From: an uncultured Litoreibacter sp.
GTDB lineage: Bacteria > Pseudomonadota > Alphaproteobacteria > Rhodobacterales > Rhodobacteraceae
Assembly (NCBI GenBank): GCA_947493265.1
Contig: CANLQL010000001.1
Coordinates: 248,001-312,000 of the forward strand
DNA: 64,000 nucleotides
Direction: 5' to 3'
Positions 1 through 9,467 of this stretch are shown piece by piece (positions within the stretch are counted from its first letter, which is position 1; each line of letters opens with the position of its first letter). Below the pieces are notes generated by a model. It ran no database searches and was not told the origin of the DNA. It saw only the letters and a program-made list of their open reading frames with translations. Both the position numbers and the translations under genes were made by a program.

Positions 1-175
1 CCCGAACGGGATGCGCTATGATGATATAAAGGGACTTTCAATTGAGATGATTGAAAAGCTCAATAAAATAGGGCCGAACTCGATTGGTCAGGCGTCGCGA
101 ATTGAGGGTATGACGCCGACAGCCATCACGTTGATCCTTGGTCGTCTTCGTGTTGACCAAAAGAAATCTGCCTAG
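1..175 (+). CDS. mnmG: tRNA uridine-5-carboxymethylaminomethyl synthesis enzyme MnmG, C-terminal end
   Basis: This is the last 57 codons of a gene that begins upstream of the window, read in the frame starting at base 2 and ending with TAG at 173-175. The C-terminal segment with the motif IGPNSIGQASRIEGMTPTAI is the typical helical tail of MnmG (GidA), the FAD-dependent partner of MnmE that modifies the wobble uridine of several tRNAs. The following gene is rsmG (gidB) and then parAB, which is the classic origin-proximal order and supports the call. Only the tail is visible, so nothing can be said about the catalytic domains. Confidence 0.9.
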   Translation, partial: PNGMRYDDIKGLSIEMIEKLNKIGPNSIGQASRIEGMTPTAITLILGRLRVDQKKSA

Positions 176-179
176 TCAC

Positions 180-797
180 TTGTCTGGGATCTCATCGACC
201 GATTTAGATGTTTCACGTGAAACAATGGCGGCCTTGGAGGAGTATGTTCGACTTCTTGAAAAGTGGAACAAGTCCATAAACCTTGTTGCCAAATCCACAC
301 TTGAAGCGGTTTGGGAACGTCATATTGCGGATTCTGCGCAGCTTTTTTCAGAGCTACCAAGCACAACTAAATCACTAGCTGATTTGGGGACAGGCGGTGG
401 TTTGCCGGGCATGGTCTTGGCAATCATTGCAAATGAGGCAATGCCGGATATGAGCGTAACTTTGGTTGAATCGGATGCGCGGAAATGTGCATTTCTGACT
501 ACGGCCGCGACAAAGTTGGGCTTAGGTGTAAGCGTCAAAAACGAACGCATTGAGCAACTTGACCCGCTAGGCGCTGATGTCATCACCGCACGGGCACTCA
601 CGTCGCTCGACCGGCTGCTTGAATTTGCACAACGCCACAGCAAGGAAGCTGGCCAGTGCCTTTTTTTAAAAGGTCAGGACCATCGAAAAGAGATTGAGGA
701 CGCGCGAAAAATGTGGTGTTTCGATATGGATATCATTCCAAGCATCACGAATCCGGACGCTGCAGTGCTTCGGGTCGAAAATATTAGGCCGAGATAA
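180..797 (+). CDS. rsmG: 16S rRNA (guanine-527-N7)-methyltransferase RsmG
   Basis: RsmG (GidB) transfers a methyl group from S-adenosylmethionine to N7 of G527 of 16S rRNA. The SAM-binding glycine-rich loop LADLGTGGGLPG is visible, preceded by the family-typical LLEKWNKSINLV and followed by an acidic strand end (TLVESDARK). The start is uncertain: the frame is open from TTG at 138, with further candidates GTG 150, TTG 153, TTG 180 and ATG 225, and none has a clear ribosome binding site. I chose TTG 180, just after the mnmG stop, because it gives about 205 residues, the usual family length. The codons just before ATG 225 form a perfect parS site. The gene is followed after 3 bases by parA. Confidence 0.9.
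   Translation: MSGISSTDLDVSRETMAALEEYVRLLEKWNKSINLVAKSTLEAVWERHIADSAQLFSELPSTTKSLADLGTGGGLPGMVLAIIANEAMPDMSVTLVESDARKCAFLTTAATKLGLGVSVKNERIEQLDPLGADVITARALTSLDRLLEFAQRHSKEAGQCLFLKGQDHRKEIEDARKMWCFDMDIIPSITNPDAAVLRVENIRPR
209..224. promoter_or_regulatory. parS: parS centromere site, perfect 16-bp palindrome
   Basis: The sequence TGTTTCACGTGAAACA is a perfect 16-base palindrome and equals the widely conserved chromosomal parS consensus bound by ParB. It lies inside the rsmG reading frame, where it encodes VSRET, about 580 bases upstream of parA and 1.4 kb upstream of parB. ParB loads here as a CTP-dependent clamp and spreads, and ParA then moves the origin region. The position strongly suggests that this end of the window is close to the replication origin. 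Confidence 0.92.
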
Positions 798-800
798 GAA

Positions 801-1589
801 ATGACCAGCCAAAAGCCACGTATTATCTCGATCGCAAACCAAAAAGGTGGAGTTGGGAAAACGACGACGACAATTAACCTTGGCGCATCCCTGGCTGCAA
901 AAGGTAAGCGGGTTCTGATTATCGATTTGGATCCGCAGGGAAACGCATCCACAGGGCTTGGTATTGATCCAAAGGCGCGTCGCAAAACAACTTACGATCT
1001 TCTTTTGAATGAGACGCTTCTCACAGAAACCTCTATTGAAACCGCTGTTCCAAATCTGCTTATCACACCAGCAACGACGGATTTGAGCTCTGCGGATCTC
1101 GAGATGGTGACGGCAACCAGACGGGTATTTCTGCTCGGGGATGTTATAAAAAGCGCAAACACAGACGATCTGGAATTGGATTTCATTCTTATCGACTGCC
1201 CGCCGTCGCTGAATTTGTTGACGCTGAACGCGATGGTTGCTTCAGATTCCGTGCTTGTGCCGCTTCAGGCTGAGTTCTTTGCTTTGGAAGGTCTATCACA
1301 ACTTCTTCTGTCCATCCGGGAAATACGGGAAACTGCGAACCCAAAGCTAAGAATGGAAGGTATTGTGTTAACGATGTACGATAAGCGCAATAACTTGTGT
1401 CACCAAGTTGAAACCGATGCACGGGAGAACCTCAAAGGGCTCGTCTTTAAGACGATGATTCCTCGGAATGTTCGTTTGAGTGAAGCACCGTCTTTCGGGC
1501 TTCCGGTGACAAATTACGATCCAACATCACGGGGTGCCATGGCATATAAGGCCTTGGCTCAGGAAATGTTGGAACGATTAACCGCATAG
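801..1589 (+). CDS. parA: chromosome partitioning ATPase ParA (Soj)
   Basis: ParA is the Walker-type ATPase that forms a nucleoid-bound gradient and pulls ParB-parS complexes apart during chromosome segregation. The deviant Walker A motif KGGVGKTT is at residues 15-22 with its signature first lysine, the A' segment LIIDLDPQGNAS follows, and Walker B is FILIDCPPSL. At 262 residues it has the usual length of the chromosomal ParA class, without the N-terminal DNA-binding extension of plasmid type Ia proteins. The gene sits 3 bases after rsmG and 9 bases before parB, so the three are probably one transcript. Confidence 0.96.
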   Translation: MTSQKPRIISIANQKGGVGKTTTTINLGASLAAKGKRVLIIDLDPQGNASTGLGIDPKARRKTTYDLLLNETLLTETSIETAVPNLLITPATTDLSSADLEMVTATRRVFLLGDVIKSANTDDLELDFILIDCPPSLNLLTLNAMVASDSVLVPLQAEFFALEGLSQLLLSIREIRETANPKLRMEGIVLTMYDKRNNLCHQVETDARENLKGLVFKTMIPRNVRLSEAPSFGLPVTNYDPTSRGAMAYKALAQEMLERLTA

Positions 1590-1598
1590 GGCAAGCAA

Positions 1599-2504
1599 AT
1601 GGCTGAAAGAAAAGAGAAAAGAGGTTTGGGTCGCGGGCTGTCCGCATTGATGGCCGATGTTGATCTAGGCTCAGAGCCGCAGGGTGCTGATGCGGGTGGG
1701 CCGCGCCAGGGTCAACTGACTGTGCCGGTTGAGAACATCCACCCAAACCCCGATCAGCCACGTCGCGATTTTGACCGAGGGGCCTTAGAAGATCTTGCTA
1801 AGTCGATCGCTGAAAAGGGCGTGATTCAACCATTGATCGTCCGAGAGGAACTTGGAAAACCTGAACATTATCAAATAGTTGCAGGTGAACGACGCTGGAG
1901 AGCGGCGCAAATCGCGCAACTTCACGAACTGCCAGTTGTTATTCGTGAGTTCAGCGATACTGAAGTTCTTGAGGTCGCAATTATTGAGAATATTCAACGC
2001 GCGGACCTTAACCCGATCGAAGAAGCGCTTGGATTTCAACAACTGCAAGACCGATTTGGGCATACGCAAGAACAACTCGCGCAGGCATTGGGAAAAAGCC
2101 GTAGTCACATTGCCAATATGTTGAGACTGCTCAATTTGCCAGATGCTGTTATGTCGTGGGTACGGGATGGGTCGCTGAGCATTGGCCATGCGCGCGCGCT
2201 TATTACAGCAGAAAACCCCGTTGATCTTGCGCGGCAGGTTATCGCGAAACAGCTTTCCGTCCGGGAGACAGAGAAGCTTGCGAAGAAAACGCAGTCAGAA
2301 GCGGGTCAGGCGCCCAAAACTGCAAAGCAAAGGCCAGCCGACAAGGATGCAGACACACGTGCCTTGGAGGGTGATTTGTCTGCGAACCTCAAAATGAAGG
2401 TGTCGATTGATCATGACAGCGGCAAGGAAAGCGGTAAAGTCAGTATTTCCTATAAGGATTTCAATGAACTAGATGAACTTTGCCGCAAGCTGATCTCACA
2501 ATAG
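1599..2504 (+). CDS. parB: chromosome partitioning protein ParB (Spo0J)
   Basis: ParB binds parS and, as a CTP-switched sliding clamp, builds the partition complex acted on by ParA. The N-terminus has the basic RGLGRGLSALM stretch that contacts ParA. The CTP-binding box GERRWRA is at residues 96-102 and the second conserved box ENIQRADLNPIEEA at 130-143. A helix-turn-helix (residues about 157-177, QEQLAQALGKSRSHIANMLR) reads parS, and the C-terminal part after residue 220 is a charged linker and dimerisation domain. Length is 301 residues, normal for the family. It is the last gene of the parAB unit and converges on hemW, 6 bases away. Confidence 0.96.
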   Translation: MAERKEKRGLGRGLSALMADVDLGSEPQGADAGGPRQGQLTVPVENIHPNPDQPRRDFDRGALEDLAKSIAEKGVIQPLIVREELGKPEHYQIVAGERRWRAAQIAQLHELPVVIREFSDTEVLEVAIIENIQRADLNPIEEALGFQQLQDRFGHTQEQLAQALGKSRSHIANMLRLLNLPDAVMSWVRDGSLSIGHARALITAENPVDLARQVIAKQLSVRETEKLAKKTQSEAGQAPKTAKQRPADKDADTRALEGDLSANLKMKVSIDHDSGKESGKVSISYKDFNELDELCRKLISQ

Positions 2505-2510
2505 ACAGCG

Positions 2511-3665
2511 TTAACAAATCAGCTCTTCGAGGATCTTGTTCAACAGAATCCGTCGTGACGGCGGGACAACCAAGCGGCGCTCCGTCATCTCAACAAAACC
2601 GTCGGCCAACAGGTTTTCCAACGCTCTCTCAGAAATCAAATTCGGGGCAAGGTCATTGATGCGATCAAGGTCGCAACCTTCTGCCAGACGCAAAGACATC
2701 AGTAGGTACTCAGTTGCTTGATCATTTTTTGTGATCACATCTTCGACAGACGTTCCGGTACCAGTTTTTCTGACAGCATCAAGCCAAGCAGACGGGGACA
2801 AAACGGTTTCAGTCGCATAGCGGGTCTCAGCGATTGAATACCTGCCATGAGCGCCAGGTCCAATGCCCAGGTAGTCGCCACCTCGCCAGTAAATTAGGTT
2901 GTGTTTCGATTCTTGATCCTGCCTTGCGTGGTTCGAAACCTCATATGCAGGCAGGCCAGCGACGGCAGTTTCTTCCTGTGTGAACAGAAACATATCCGCT
3001 GCCCGATCTTCGTCCGGCAATCCCCGCAACAACCCTTTCGCGAAGCGATCACCGAATGCTGTGTTTTCCTCAATTGTGAGTTGATAGAGCGAAAGATGTG
3101 ATGGCTCAAAGCTTAGCGCTTTTTGAAGTTCTTCTGACCAATCACTGAGCGTCTGATCTTGGCGCGCATAAATCAGGTCGAAATTGGTTCGATCGAAGGT
3201 TGATCGCGCGATTTCCAGCGCATTTAACGCGTCTTCAACAGAATGAAGACGGCCCAATACTTTCAAATCATGGTTATTTAGAGACTGAATACCAAGGGAC
3301 ACCCTGTTCACTCCGGCTTGCTTGTATCCGCTGAACCGTGAGGCTTCTACCGATGTCGGATTGGCTTCCAGAGTGATTTCGATATCATTCGCCAGCGGCC
3401 AGGTTTCATGTACCTTATCCAAAATCCGCTCAACCAAGCTAGGATCCATCAGGCTTGGAGTGCCGCCACCAAAGAAAACTGAATTTAAGATGCGCTGGTT
3501 GCTGAAACGGCCGACACGATCAATTTCTGACAGATACGCATTTGCCCAGTCCTCTTGGTCGATCTTTGCCACGACATGGCTGTTGAAATCACAGTAGGGA
3601 CATTTGGCCTGGCAAAAGGGCCAGTGAATATAGAGGCCGAATCCAGCGCTGGGATCACTGCTCAA
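2511..3665 (-). CDS. hemW: radical SAM heme chaperone HemW
   Basis: HemW is a radical SAM protein related to HemN that acts as a heme chaperone rather than as coproporphyrinogen dehydrogenase. The cluster-binding cysteines are C18, C22 and C25 in WPFCQAKCPYCDF. The residue two after the third cysteine is phenylalanine, as in HemW, where HemN has a fourth cysteine. The glycine-rich SAM segment FFGGGTPSLM follows. The start appears to be TTG at 3663-3665, which overlaps the end of rdgB by 11 bases; no in-frame ATG precedes the conserved region. It is the last gene of an rph-rdgB-hemW minus-strand unit, an order common in Rhodobacteraceae. Confidence 0.9.
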   Translation of the reverse strand: MSSDPSAGFGLYIHWPFCQAKCPYCDFNSHVVAKIDQEDWANAYLSEIDRVGRFSNQRILNSVFFGGGTPSLMDPSLVERILDKVHETWPLANDIEITLEANPTSVEASRFSGYKQAGVNRVSLGIQSLNNHDLKVLGRLHSVEDALNALEIARSTFDRTNFDLIYARQDQTLSDWSEELQKALSFEPSHLSLYQLTIEENTAFGDRFAKGLLRGLPDEDRAADMFLFTQEETAVAGLPAYEVSNHARQDQESKHNLIYWRGGDYLGIGPGAHGRYSIAETRYATETVLSPSAWLDAVRKTGTGTSVEDVITKNDQATEYLLMSLRLAEGCDLDRINDLAPNLISERALENLLADGFVEMTERRLVVPPSRRILLNKILEELIC

Positions 3666-4263
3666 AGAGTGTCACCAATTTTCGGAACGCATCAGCGCGA
3701 TGGCTGATCTTGTTCTTTTGCCATCGGTCCATTTCACCAAACGTTTCGTTGAACCCGTCAGGCTGGAAGATAGGGTCGTAGCCATGTCCCTGATCGCCAC
3801 GCATCGGCCAAACAACTTGGCCTTCCATGACGCCGGGGAAAACCTCATCATGGCCATCGGGCCAGGCTAGCACCAATGTACAACAAAAACGCGCTGTCCA
3901 AGGCTGTTCTGCTCCCGATTCAGAAAGCTCTCTCTTCGCCCGCGCCATCGCCAGTTTGAAGTCTCGACCAGACTCTGTTTCAGCCCAATCCGCGGTATAA
4001 ACCCCTGGTGCGCCACCCAGGGCATCAATTTCGATACCACTGTCATCAGCCAGGGCGGGCAAGCCTGTCGCTTTTGCTGCGGCATGCGCCTTTATTCTCG
4101 CGTTTCCGACAAAAGTCGTCTCAGTTTCTTCGGGTTCCGGAAGGTTATGGGACGCAGCCGAAGACACCGTAATCCCAAACGGTTTCAGCAAATGCTCAAT
4201 CTCTTCAAGCTTCCCTTGATTGTGGGTCGCGATAAGAAGTTGCTGTCCGTCAAACTTCCGCAT
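3655..4263 (-). CDS. rdgB: RdgB/HAM1 non-canonical purine NTP pyrophosphatase
   Basis: The enzyme hydrolyses dITP, ITP and XTP to monophosphates and so keeps deaminated purines out of nucleic acids. The N-terminal LLIATHNQGKLEEI motif binds the nucleotide triphosphate, and LADDSGIEIDALGGAPGVYTADWA contains the conserved catalytic acidic residues. The C-terminal GDQGHGYDPIFQPDG and SHRADAF motifs are also family signatures. At 202 residues it is full length. It lies 3 bases after rph and overlaps hemW, so translation is probably coupled. Confidence 0.94.
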   Translation of the reverse strand: MRKFDGQQLLIATHNQGKLEEIEHLLKPFGITVSSAASHNLPEPEETETTFVGNARIKAHAAAKATGLPALADDSGIEIDALGGAPGVYTADWAETESGRDFKLAMARAKRELSESGAEQPWTARFCCTLVLAWPDGHDEVFPGVMEGQVVWPMRGDQGHGYDPIFQPDGFNETFGEMDRWQKNKISHRADAFRKLVTLFEQ

Positions 4264-4266
4264 TGT

Positions 4267-4980
4267 CTATTCCGATACAGCCGCTTTTTGGGCAGCGACG
4301 AGTTCAGCGATACCTTTTTCCGCCAAATCCATCATCTGATCTAACTCCGCACGGCTGAAGGTCGCACCTTCTGCCGAACCTTGTACTTCGACCATTCCGT
4401 TTGATCCCGTCATCACAAAATTCGCGTCGGTGCCCGCATCGCTGTCTTCCAGATAATCGAGATCCAGAACCGGCTGACCCGCATATATTCCACAGCTCAC
4501 GGCAGCTACATGTTCTGTAAGCGGATCTGATTTTATGTCACCTGCTTTGATCAAAGCTTGCACTGCAAGTTTCAATGCGACCCAGCCACCAGTGATAGAG
4601 GCGCATCGTGTCCCGCCATCGGCCTGGATCACGTCGCAGTCGACGACGATCTGCCGTTCACCCAAAGCAACACGGTCGATACCCGCACGCAAGGAACGCC
4701 CAATCAATCGCTGGATTTCTTGCGTCCGTCCAGATTGACCGTTCTTCGCCTCCCGCCGCATGCGAGTGTTTGTTGCGCGCGGCAGCATCCCATATTCAGC
4801 TGTCACCCAACCAAGACCAGAATTTCGCAAGAATGGCGGCACGCGTTCATCGATCGAGGCAGTGCACAAAACATGCGTATTTCCGCATTTTATCAAGCAG
4901 GACCCTTCCGCATGCATTGTTACGCCTGTTTCAATTGAAATTGGGCGCATCATGTTTAAATCACGGCCAGATGGGCGCAT
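4267..4980 (-). CDS. rph: ribonuclease PH
   Basis: RNase PH is a phosphate-dependent 3'-5' exoribonuclease that trims tRNA 3' ends. I placed the start at the ATG ending at 4980 ([20 protein letters not shown]), giving 237 residues, the usual size. The longer open frame upstream has no family similarity and runs into the divergent hrcA control region. Family motifs visible include [14 protein letters not shown], the [16 protein letters not shown] segment that shapes the hexameric ring, and [18 protein letters not shown]. It heads the rph-rdgB-hemW unit and is divergent from hrcA across 95 bases. Confidence 0.95.
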   Translation of the reverse strand: MRPSGRDLNMMRPISIETGVTMHAEGSCLIKCGNTHVLCTASIDERVPPFLRNSGLGWVTAEYGMLPRATNTRMRREAKNGQSGRTQEIQRLIGRSLRAGIDRVALGERQIVVDCDVIQADGGTRCASITGGWVALKLAVQALIKAGDIKSDPLTEHVAAVSCGIYAGQPVLDLDYLEDSDAGTDANFVMTGSNGMVEVQGSAEGATFSRAELDQMMDLAEKGIAELVAAQKAAVSE

Positions 4981-5075
4981 CAGGTGTCCTTTCGAAAAGT
5001 TTGCGATCAGATACCCTTGCGGAGCGACGGGTTGCAAGCGAGATTGCGGGCTGTGACGACACAAGCAGAAGAAGC

Positions 5076-6140
5076 ATGACGCACGGACAAGAAATACTTG
5101 GGGAAATGACAGATCGCAGCCGCGAAGTTTTTCAGCGGGTGGTGGAAGCGTATCTGAGCACTGGTGATCCGGTTGGCTCAAGAACGCTGGTGCGGGCGCT
5201 GAGCGAAAATGTAAGCGCAGCAACGGTGCGCAACGTTATGCAGGATCTCGAATTTCTAGGCTTATTGGATAGCCCCCATGTTTCAGCTGGGCGAATTCCT
5301 ACGCAAAGTGGTCTGCGGATGTTTGTTGACGGCATTCTGGAAGTTGGTGAGCTTCAACCTGAAGATCAGCGCAAAATTGACGCGTCCTTGCAATCCAATG
5401 AACGTGATGTCGCGACGATGCTTGATCATGTTAGCTCCGCGCTTTCGGGCCTAACACAGGGCGCAAGCCTTGTTCTGTCGCCAAAGCATGAAGCCCCGAT
5501 CAAGCATATTGAATTTGTTAGTCTTGCCGCGGATCGTGCGATTGCCGTTCTGGTCTTTGCCGATGGTCATGTAGAAAACCGGATATTCCGACCGCCACTT
5601 GGCCAGACCGCGTCTTCCATGCGTGAGGCTGCAAATTTTCTAAATTCATTGGCGGCCGGGCGCAGTATATCCGAGTTGAAAAAAGGATTTCAGGCAGAAA
5701 TTTCCAGCAGGCGACAAGAGATTGATGAGGTTGCCCGCGAAATGGTCGAAGCTGGGGTTGCGGTTTGGGAGAATGAAGGCTCCACGACGGAACGCCTGAT
5801 CGTGCGGGGCCGTGCGAATCTGCTTGAAGAAGCAGAAGACGTCGACACGTTGGAGCGTATCCGGACGCTGTTTGACGACCTTGAACGCAAGCGCGATATC
5901 GCTGAATTCCTCGAATTGACCGAAGAAGGCGAGGGTGTGCGCATTTTTATTGGCTCAGAGAACAAACTCTTTTCACTTTCGGGTTCCTCTTTGGTCGTCT
6001 CTCCCTATATGAACGCTGATCGAAAGGTTGTCGGTGCAATCGGTGTGATTGGGCCAACACGACTGAATTATGGACGAATTGTTCCGATAGTGGATTACAC
6101 AGCGCAACTAATCAGCAAGCTGATATCTGATGGCGGTTAA
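5076..6140 (+). CDS. hrcA: heat-inducible transcription repressor HrcA
   Basis: HrcA represses chaperonin genes by binding CIRCE inverted repeats, and its folding is monitored by GroEL. The N-terminal winged helix ([17 protein letters not shown], then GDPVGSRTL and [13 protein letters not shown]) is characteristic, and the GAF-like domain follows. The start at ATG 5076 gives 354 residues. ATG 5106, with GGGGAA just upstream, is a reasonable alternative. The frame is open much further upstream, but that part overlaps rph antisense and looks non-coding. No CIRCE element is visible in front of hrcA, grpE or dnaK, so its targets, probably groESL, lie outside this window. Confidence 0.93.
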   Translation: MTHGQEILGEMTDRSREVFQRVVEAYLSTGDPVGSRTLVRALSENVSAATVRNVMQDLEFLGLLDSPHVSAGRIPTQSGLRMFVDGILEVGELQPEDQRKIDASLQSNERDVATMLDHVSSALSGLTQGASLVLSPKHEAPIKHIEFVSLAADRAIAVLVFADGHVENRIFRPPLGQTASSMREAANFLNSLAAGRSISELKKGFQAEISSRRQEIDEVAREMVEAGVAVWENEGSTTERLIVRGRANLLEEAEDVDTLERIRTLFDDLERKRDIAEFLELTEEGEGVRIFIGSENKLFSLSGSSLVVSPYMNADRKVVGAIGVIGPTRLNYGRIVPIVDYTAQLISKLISDGG

Positions 6141-6149
6141 AGGATGACC

Positions 6150-6704
6150 ATGAACGCGAAGAACGACGAAGAATTTCTGGATGACCCTTTGGAGGCCTAT
6201 GCCGAAGAAGAAGTGGACATTATGGAGCTCGCTGAAGATGAGGCGACCGAAGCTTTGGTGCTTGAGCGCGACCAATTGAAAGACAGGTTGCTGCGCGCAT
6301 TGGCTGATGCAGAAAATATGCGTAAGCGCGCTGATCGTGATCGCCGCGAAGCGGAAATGTATGGCGGATCAAAACTTGCTCGCGATATGCTGCCCGTCTT
6401 CGACAACCTGAAACGTGCTGTCGATGCCGCTGATGAAACACAACGCGAAGCCGCGAAAGCCGTTTTCGACGGTGTTGAACTGACGCTCCGCGAATTGATC
6501 AGCGTTTTCAGCAAGCATGGAATCGAGCCTATTCAGCCTGAAATCGGGGACAAGTTCGACCCGCAGATGCATCAGGCGATGTTTGAAGCACCGCTGCCTG
6601 ACACAAAAGCCGGTGAAATCATTCAGGTAATGACAGTTGGGTTCATGCTCCAGGACAGATTGCTGCGAGCGGCACAGGTCGGCGTTTCCTCAACTCCGGG
6701 CTAG
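6150..6704 (+). CDS. grpE: nucleotide exchange factor GrpE
   Basis: GrpE releases ADP from DnaK and acts as a thermosensor through its long helices. Recognition rests on the helical region RDQLKDRLLRALADAENMRKRADRD and the C-terminal beta domain with GVELTLRELISVFSKHGIEPI and QVMTVGFMLQDRLLRAAQVGVS. Two nearby ATG codons exist, at 6144 and 6150. The AAAGGA at 6139-6144 is correctly spaced only for the second, so I used 6150 (184 residues). It follows hrcA within 10 bases, forming an hrcA-grpE unit, and its end overlaps the end of convergent mutS by 15 bases. Confidence 0.94.
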   Translation: MNAKNDEEFLDDPLEAYAEEEVDIMELAEDEATEALVLERDQLKDRLLRALADAENMRKRADRDRREAEMYGGSKLARDMLPVFDNLKRAVDAADETQREAAKAVFDGVELTLRELISVFSKHGIEPIQPEIGDKFDPQMHQAMFEAPLPDTKAGEIIQVMTVGFMLQDRLLRAAQVGVSSTPG

Positions 6705-9344
6705 CATGTCCTTTAAGTCATAAAGCAGCTGCAAAGCTTCTCTGGGCGTTAGCGCGTCTGGAGAAATTTCAGTCAACGCCTCTTCGACTTCAGACGTCTT
6801 TGGTGCCAGTGCTGGTGCTGAAGGCTGTGCTGAAAACAGCGGCAGGTCATCGATCAACGTAGACTGCTTCCCGCCGCTTTCCCTTTTGCCTTTTTCGAGG
6901 GCATCCAGAACAACCCGCGCGCGGGTCACGACAGATGCGGGAAGTCCGGCGAGTTTGGCAACTTGAACGCCATAGGATCGGTCGGCGGCCCCTGAATGGA
7001 CCTCGTGCAGGAAGATCACATCACCTTCCCATTCACGAACAGCGACAGTGGCGTTCTCCACGCCCTGCAATTTGCCCGCGAGTGCTGTGAGTTCGTGATA
7101 ATGCGTGGCGAAAAGGGCGCGACACCGGTTCACCTCATGCAAATGCTCCAGCGTTGCCCAAGCAATTGAAAGGCCGTCATAAGTTGAGGTGCCGCGCCCA
7201 ATTTCGTCAAGAATGACAAAGGCACGATCATCTGCCTGATTCAGGATAGCAGCGGTTTCAACCATTTCGACCATGAAAGTCGACCTGCCGCGGGCAAGAT
7301 CGTCAGATGCGCCGACGCGGCTGAAGACCTGTGACACCAGCCCCAAACGCGCTGATTTGGCGGGAACAAACGATCCCATCTGCGCAAGTATTGTGATGAT
7401 TGCGTTTTGCCGAAGGAACGTTGATTTACCAGACATATTGGGGCCGGTCAGCAGCGATATCTTTGCGTCCTTGGCTTCCGCAGTTAGATCGCAGGAGTTG
7501 GCAATAAACTGATCACCACCACCTGATTTAAGAGCCTGTTCCACCACAGGATGCCGCCCGTCGACAATTTCAAAATCTCGCGAAGTGTCAACTTGGGGTC
7601 TGGAATAGTCCTGACTTACAGCAAGGTCGGCAAGACCTGCGCTCAGGTCCAGTTCCGCGAGTGTTTGCGAAACTTCCCCCAGCTCAGTGGCGCTTTCCAA
7701 CAGCAGTTTCCGCAGATGCTCGAATGCAATCTTCTCCAGCTCAATTGCCCTGCTTCCAGCATTGAGAATTTTTGTCTCTAACCCGGAAAGTTCTACGGTT
7801 GTGAAACGAACGGCATTTGCTGTGGTTTGACGGTGTATGAAAGTCTTCGACAAGGGTTCAGAAAGCATCTTTTCTGCGTGGGTCGCGGGCGTTTCGATGA
7901 AATAACCAAGCACATTGTTATGCTTGATCTTCAAGGCCGACACCTTGGACAACTCAGTGTAGTCTTTTTGAAGCCCAGCGACCACCTGACGACCGTCATC
8001 ACGTAGCGTTCGCGCCTCGTTCAACTCATCGGAATATCCATCGCTGATAAAACCCCCGTCGCGGGCCAGCAGGGGCGGTTCTTCGATCAGCAGCTTTTCA
8101 AGTGTTGCCAAAACGTCGGCCAAGGAGGCCAGATTTGAGGGTGCATCGGCAAAAAGCTCTGGGACATCCTCTTGTTTCAACGCTTTCGCCAGTGTGATGG
8201 CTGCCCGAAGCCCGCCACGTATCGCAGACAAGTCGCGTGGACCGCCGCGCTCCATCGCAAGACGGGACAGCGCGCGCTCAATGTCGGGGGCCTTTCGAAG
8301 AGTATCCCGCGCCGATCCTCTGATATCGCTGCGCTTCAACAACCAATCCAGCGCATCCAACCTGCGATTGATAACCGCAATGTCCGTAGATGGGCTTGCC
8401 AGACGACGGTCGAGCAGACGACCGCCGGAGGGTGTTAGTGTCCGGTCAATCGCATCGATCAAAGATCCTTTGCGTCCGCCACTCAGGCTTTGTGTCAGCT
8501 CAAGGTTTTTCCTTGTTGCTGCATCGATGTGCAGAGCTTTCCCAGTAGTTTCACGAACTGGCGGACGTATAAGCGGCAGTTTCCCTTTTTGGGTAATTTC
8601 AAGGTAATCAATGATGCCACCCAAAGCGGAGATCTCGGCCCGTGTAAATTGCCCGAATGCTTCGAGCGAATCGACACTAAATAGGCTCAATATGCGTTTT
8701 TCAGAAGATGTTGAATCGAAGCTGGCCCGTGAGAGGGGTGCGGCGACAGCACCACTTTCTTCCACAAGCTCCTGAATTTTCTCTGCTAGGTCTTCCGCGA
8801 GAATAACCTCGCTAGGGGCGAGCCGCGCAAGGTCTGGGGACAGCCGGACAATGGGGCATTGGCAAACACGGAATTCGCCTGTCGAAATATCAACCCAGGC
8901 AAGGGCGGACTCACCACGGATTTCGGAAAAAGCCGCAAGGAAGTTGTTCCTGCGTGCGTTGAGCAAAGTGTCTTCTGTCAGTGTCCCTGGCGTGACGAGC
9001 CGTACGACATCACGTTTAACGACGGATTTTGACCCGCGCTTCTTCGCCTCTGCGGGGTTTTCAAGCTGTTCGCAAACCGCGACGCGAAATCCTTTTCGAA
9101 TAAGTGTCAGCAGATAGTTTTCTGCGGCGTGGACGGGAACACCGCACATGGGAATGTCGTTGCCAAGATGTTTACCGCGCTTTGTCAGCGCGATATCCAG
9201 CGCTTCTGCGGCGGCGACGGCATCGTCAAAGAACATCTCGTAGAAATCGCCCATGCGATAGAACAGCAAGGCGTCCGGGTGCCGCTCCTTGATCTCGAGA
9301 AATTGCGCCATCATGGGCGTGACAGATGGATTTTGTGCGTTCAA
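6690..9344 (-). CDS. mutS: DNA mismatch repair protein MutS
   Basis: MutS recognises base mismatches and small loops and starts repair with MutL. The mismatch-binding domain begins with DALLFYRMGDFYEMFFDDA, which holds the Phe-x-Glu wedge that inserts into DNA. The C-terminal ATPase carries the P-loop GPNMSGKST near residue 634, Walker B FVILDEIGRGTSTYDGLS and the FATHYHEL segment. Length is 884 residues, typical of MutS1. The start seems to be TTG at 9342-9344; the next in-frame ATGs (MMAQFL) are ten residues further in, just before the conserved core. It is divergent from the ribokinase-like gene. Confidence 0.96.
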   Translation of the reverse strand: MNAQNPSVTPMMAQFLEIKERHPDALLFYRMGDFYEMFFDDAVAAAEALDIALTKRGKHLGNDIPMCGVPVHAAENYLLTLIRKGFRVAVCEQLENPAEAKKRGSKSVVKRDVVRLVTPGTLTEDTLLNARRNNFLAAFSEIRGESALAWVDISTGEFRVCQCPIVRLSPDLARLAPSEVILAEDLAEKIQELVEESGAVAAPLSRASFDSTSSEKRILSLFSVDSLEAFGQFTRAEISALGGIIDYLEITQKGKLPLIRPPVRETTGKALHIDAATRKNLELTQSLSGGRKGSLIDAIDRTLTPSGGRLLDRRLASPSTDIAVINRRLDALDWLLKRSDIRGSARDTLRKAPDIERALSRLAMERGGPRDLSAIRGGLRAAITLAKALKQEDVPELFADAPSNLASLADVLATLEKLLIEEPPLLARDGGFISDGYSDELNEARTLRDDGRQVVAGLQKDYTELSKVSALKIKHNNVLGYFIETPATHAEKMLSEPLSKTFIHRQTTANAVRFTTVELSGLETKILNAGSRAIELEKIAFEHLRKLLLESATELGEVSQTLAELDLSAGLADLAVSQDYSRPQVDTSRDFEIVDGRHPVVEQALKSGGGDQFIANSCDLTAEAKDAKISLLTGPNMSGKSTFLRQNAIITILAQMGSFVPAKSARLGLVSQVFSRVGASDDLARGRSTFMVEMVETAAILNQADDRAFVILDEIGRGTSTYDGLSIAWATLEHLHEVNRCRALFATHYHELTALAGKLQGVENATVAVREWEGDVIFLHEVHSGAADRSYGVQVAKLAGLPASVVTRARVVLDALEKGKRESGGKQSTLIDDLPLFSAQPSAPALAPKTSEVEEALTEISPDALTPREALQLLYDLKDMLARS

Positions 9345-9467
9345 TGCATCCCCCGAAGCTCGCCCGACAAGCTTACAAATAGTGTGGATCGGACGAAAGG
9401 TCTAAACGGTTGCCTCCCACCTCAGAACAGCCATACGCTGGAGATCCGTATAGACAGGATGGTGGGA

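Noticed and set aside
4608-5075. A 156-codon N-terminal extension of hrcA
   Set aside because: The extension runs antisense through rph, has no similarity to HrcA and is rich in Arg, Ser and Cys as shadow frames are; the HrcA domain starts at 5076-5106.
4981-5075. CIRCE operator between rph and hrcA
   Set aside because: No TTAGCACTC/GAGTGCTAA type inverted repeat is present in this gap, nor upstream of grpE or dnaK.
9432-9450. ATACG...CGTAT inverted repeat before the ribokinase-like gene as an operator
   Set aside because: Only five-base arms with a nine-base spacer; this is within chance expectation.
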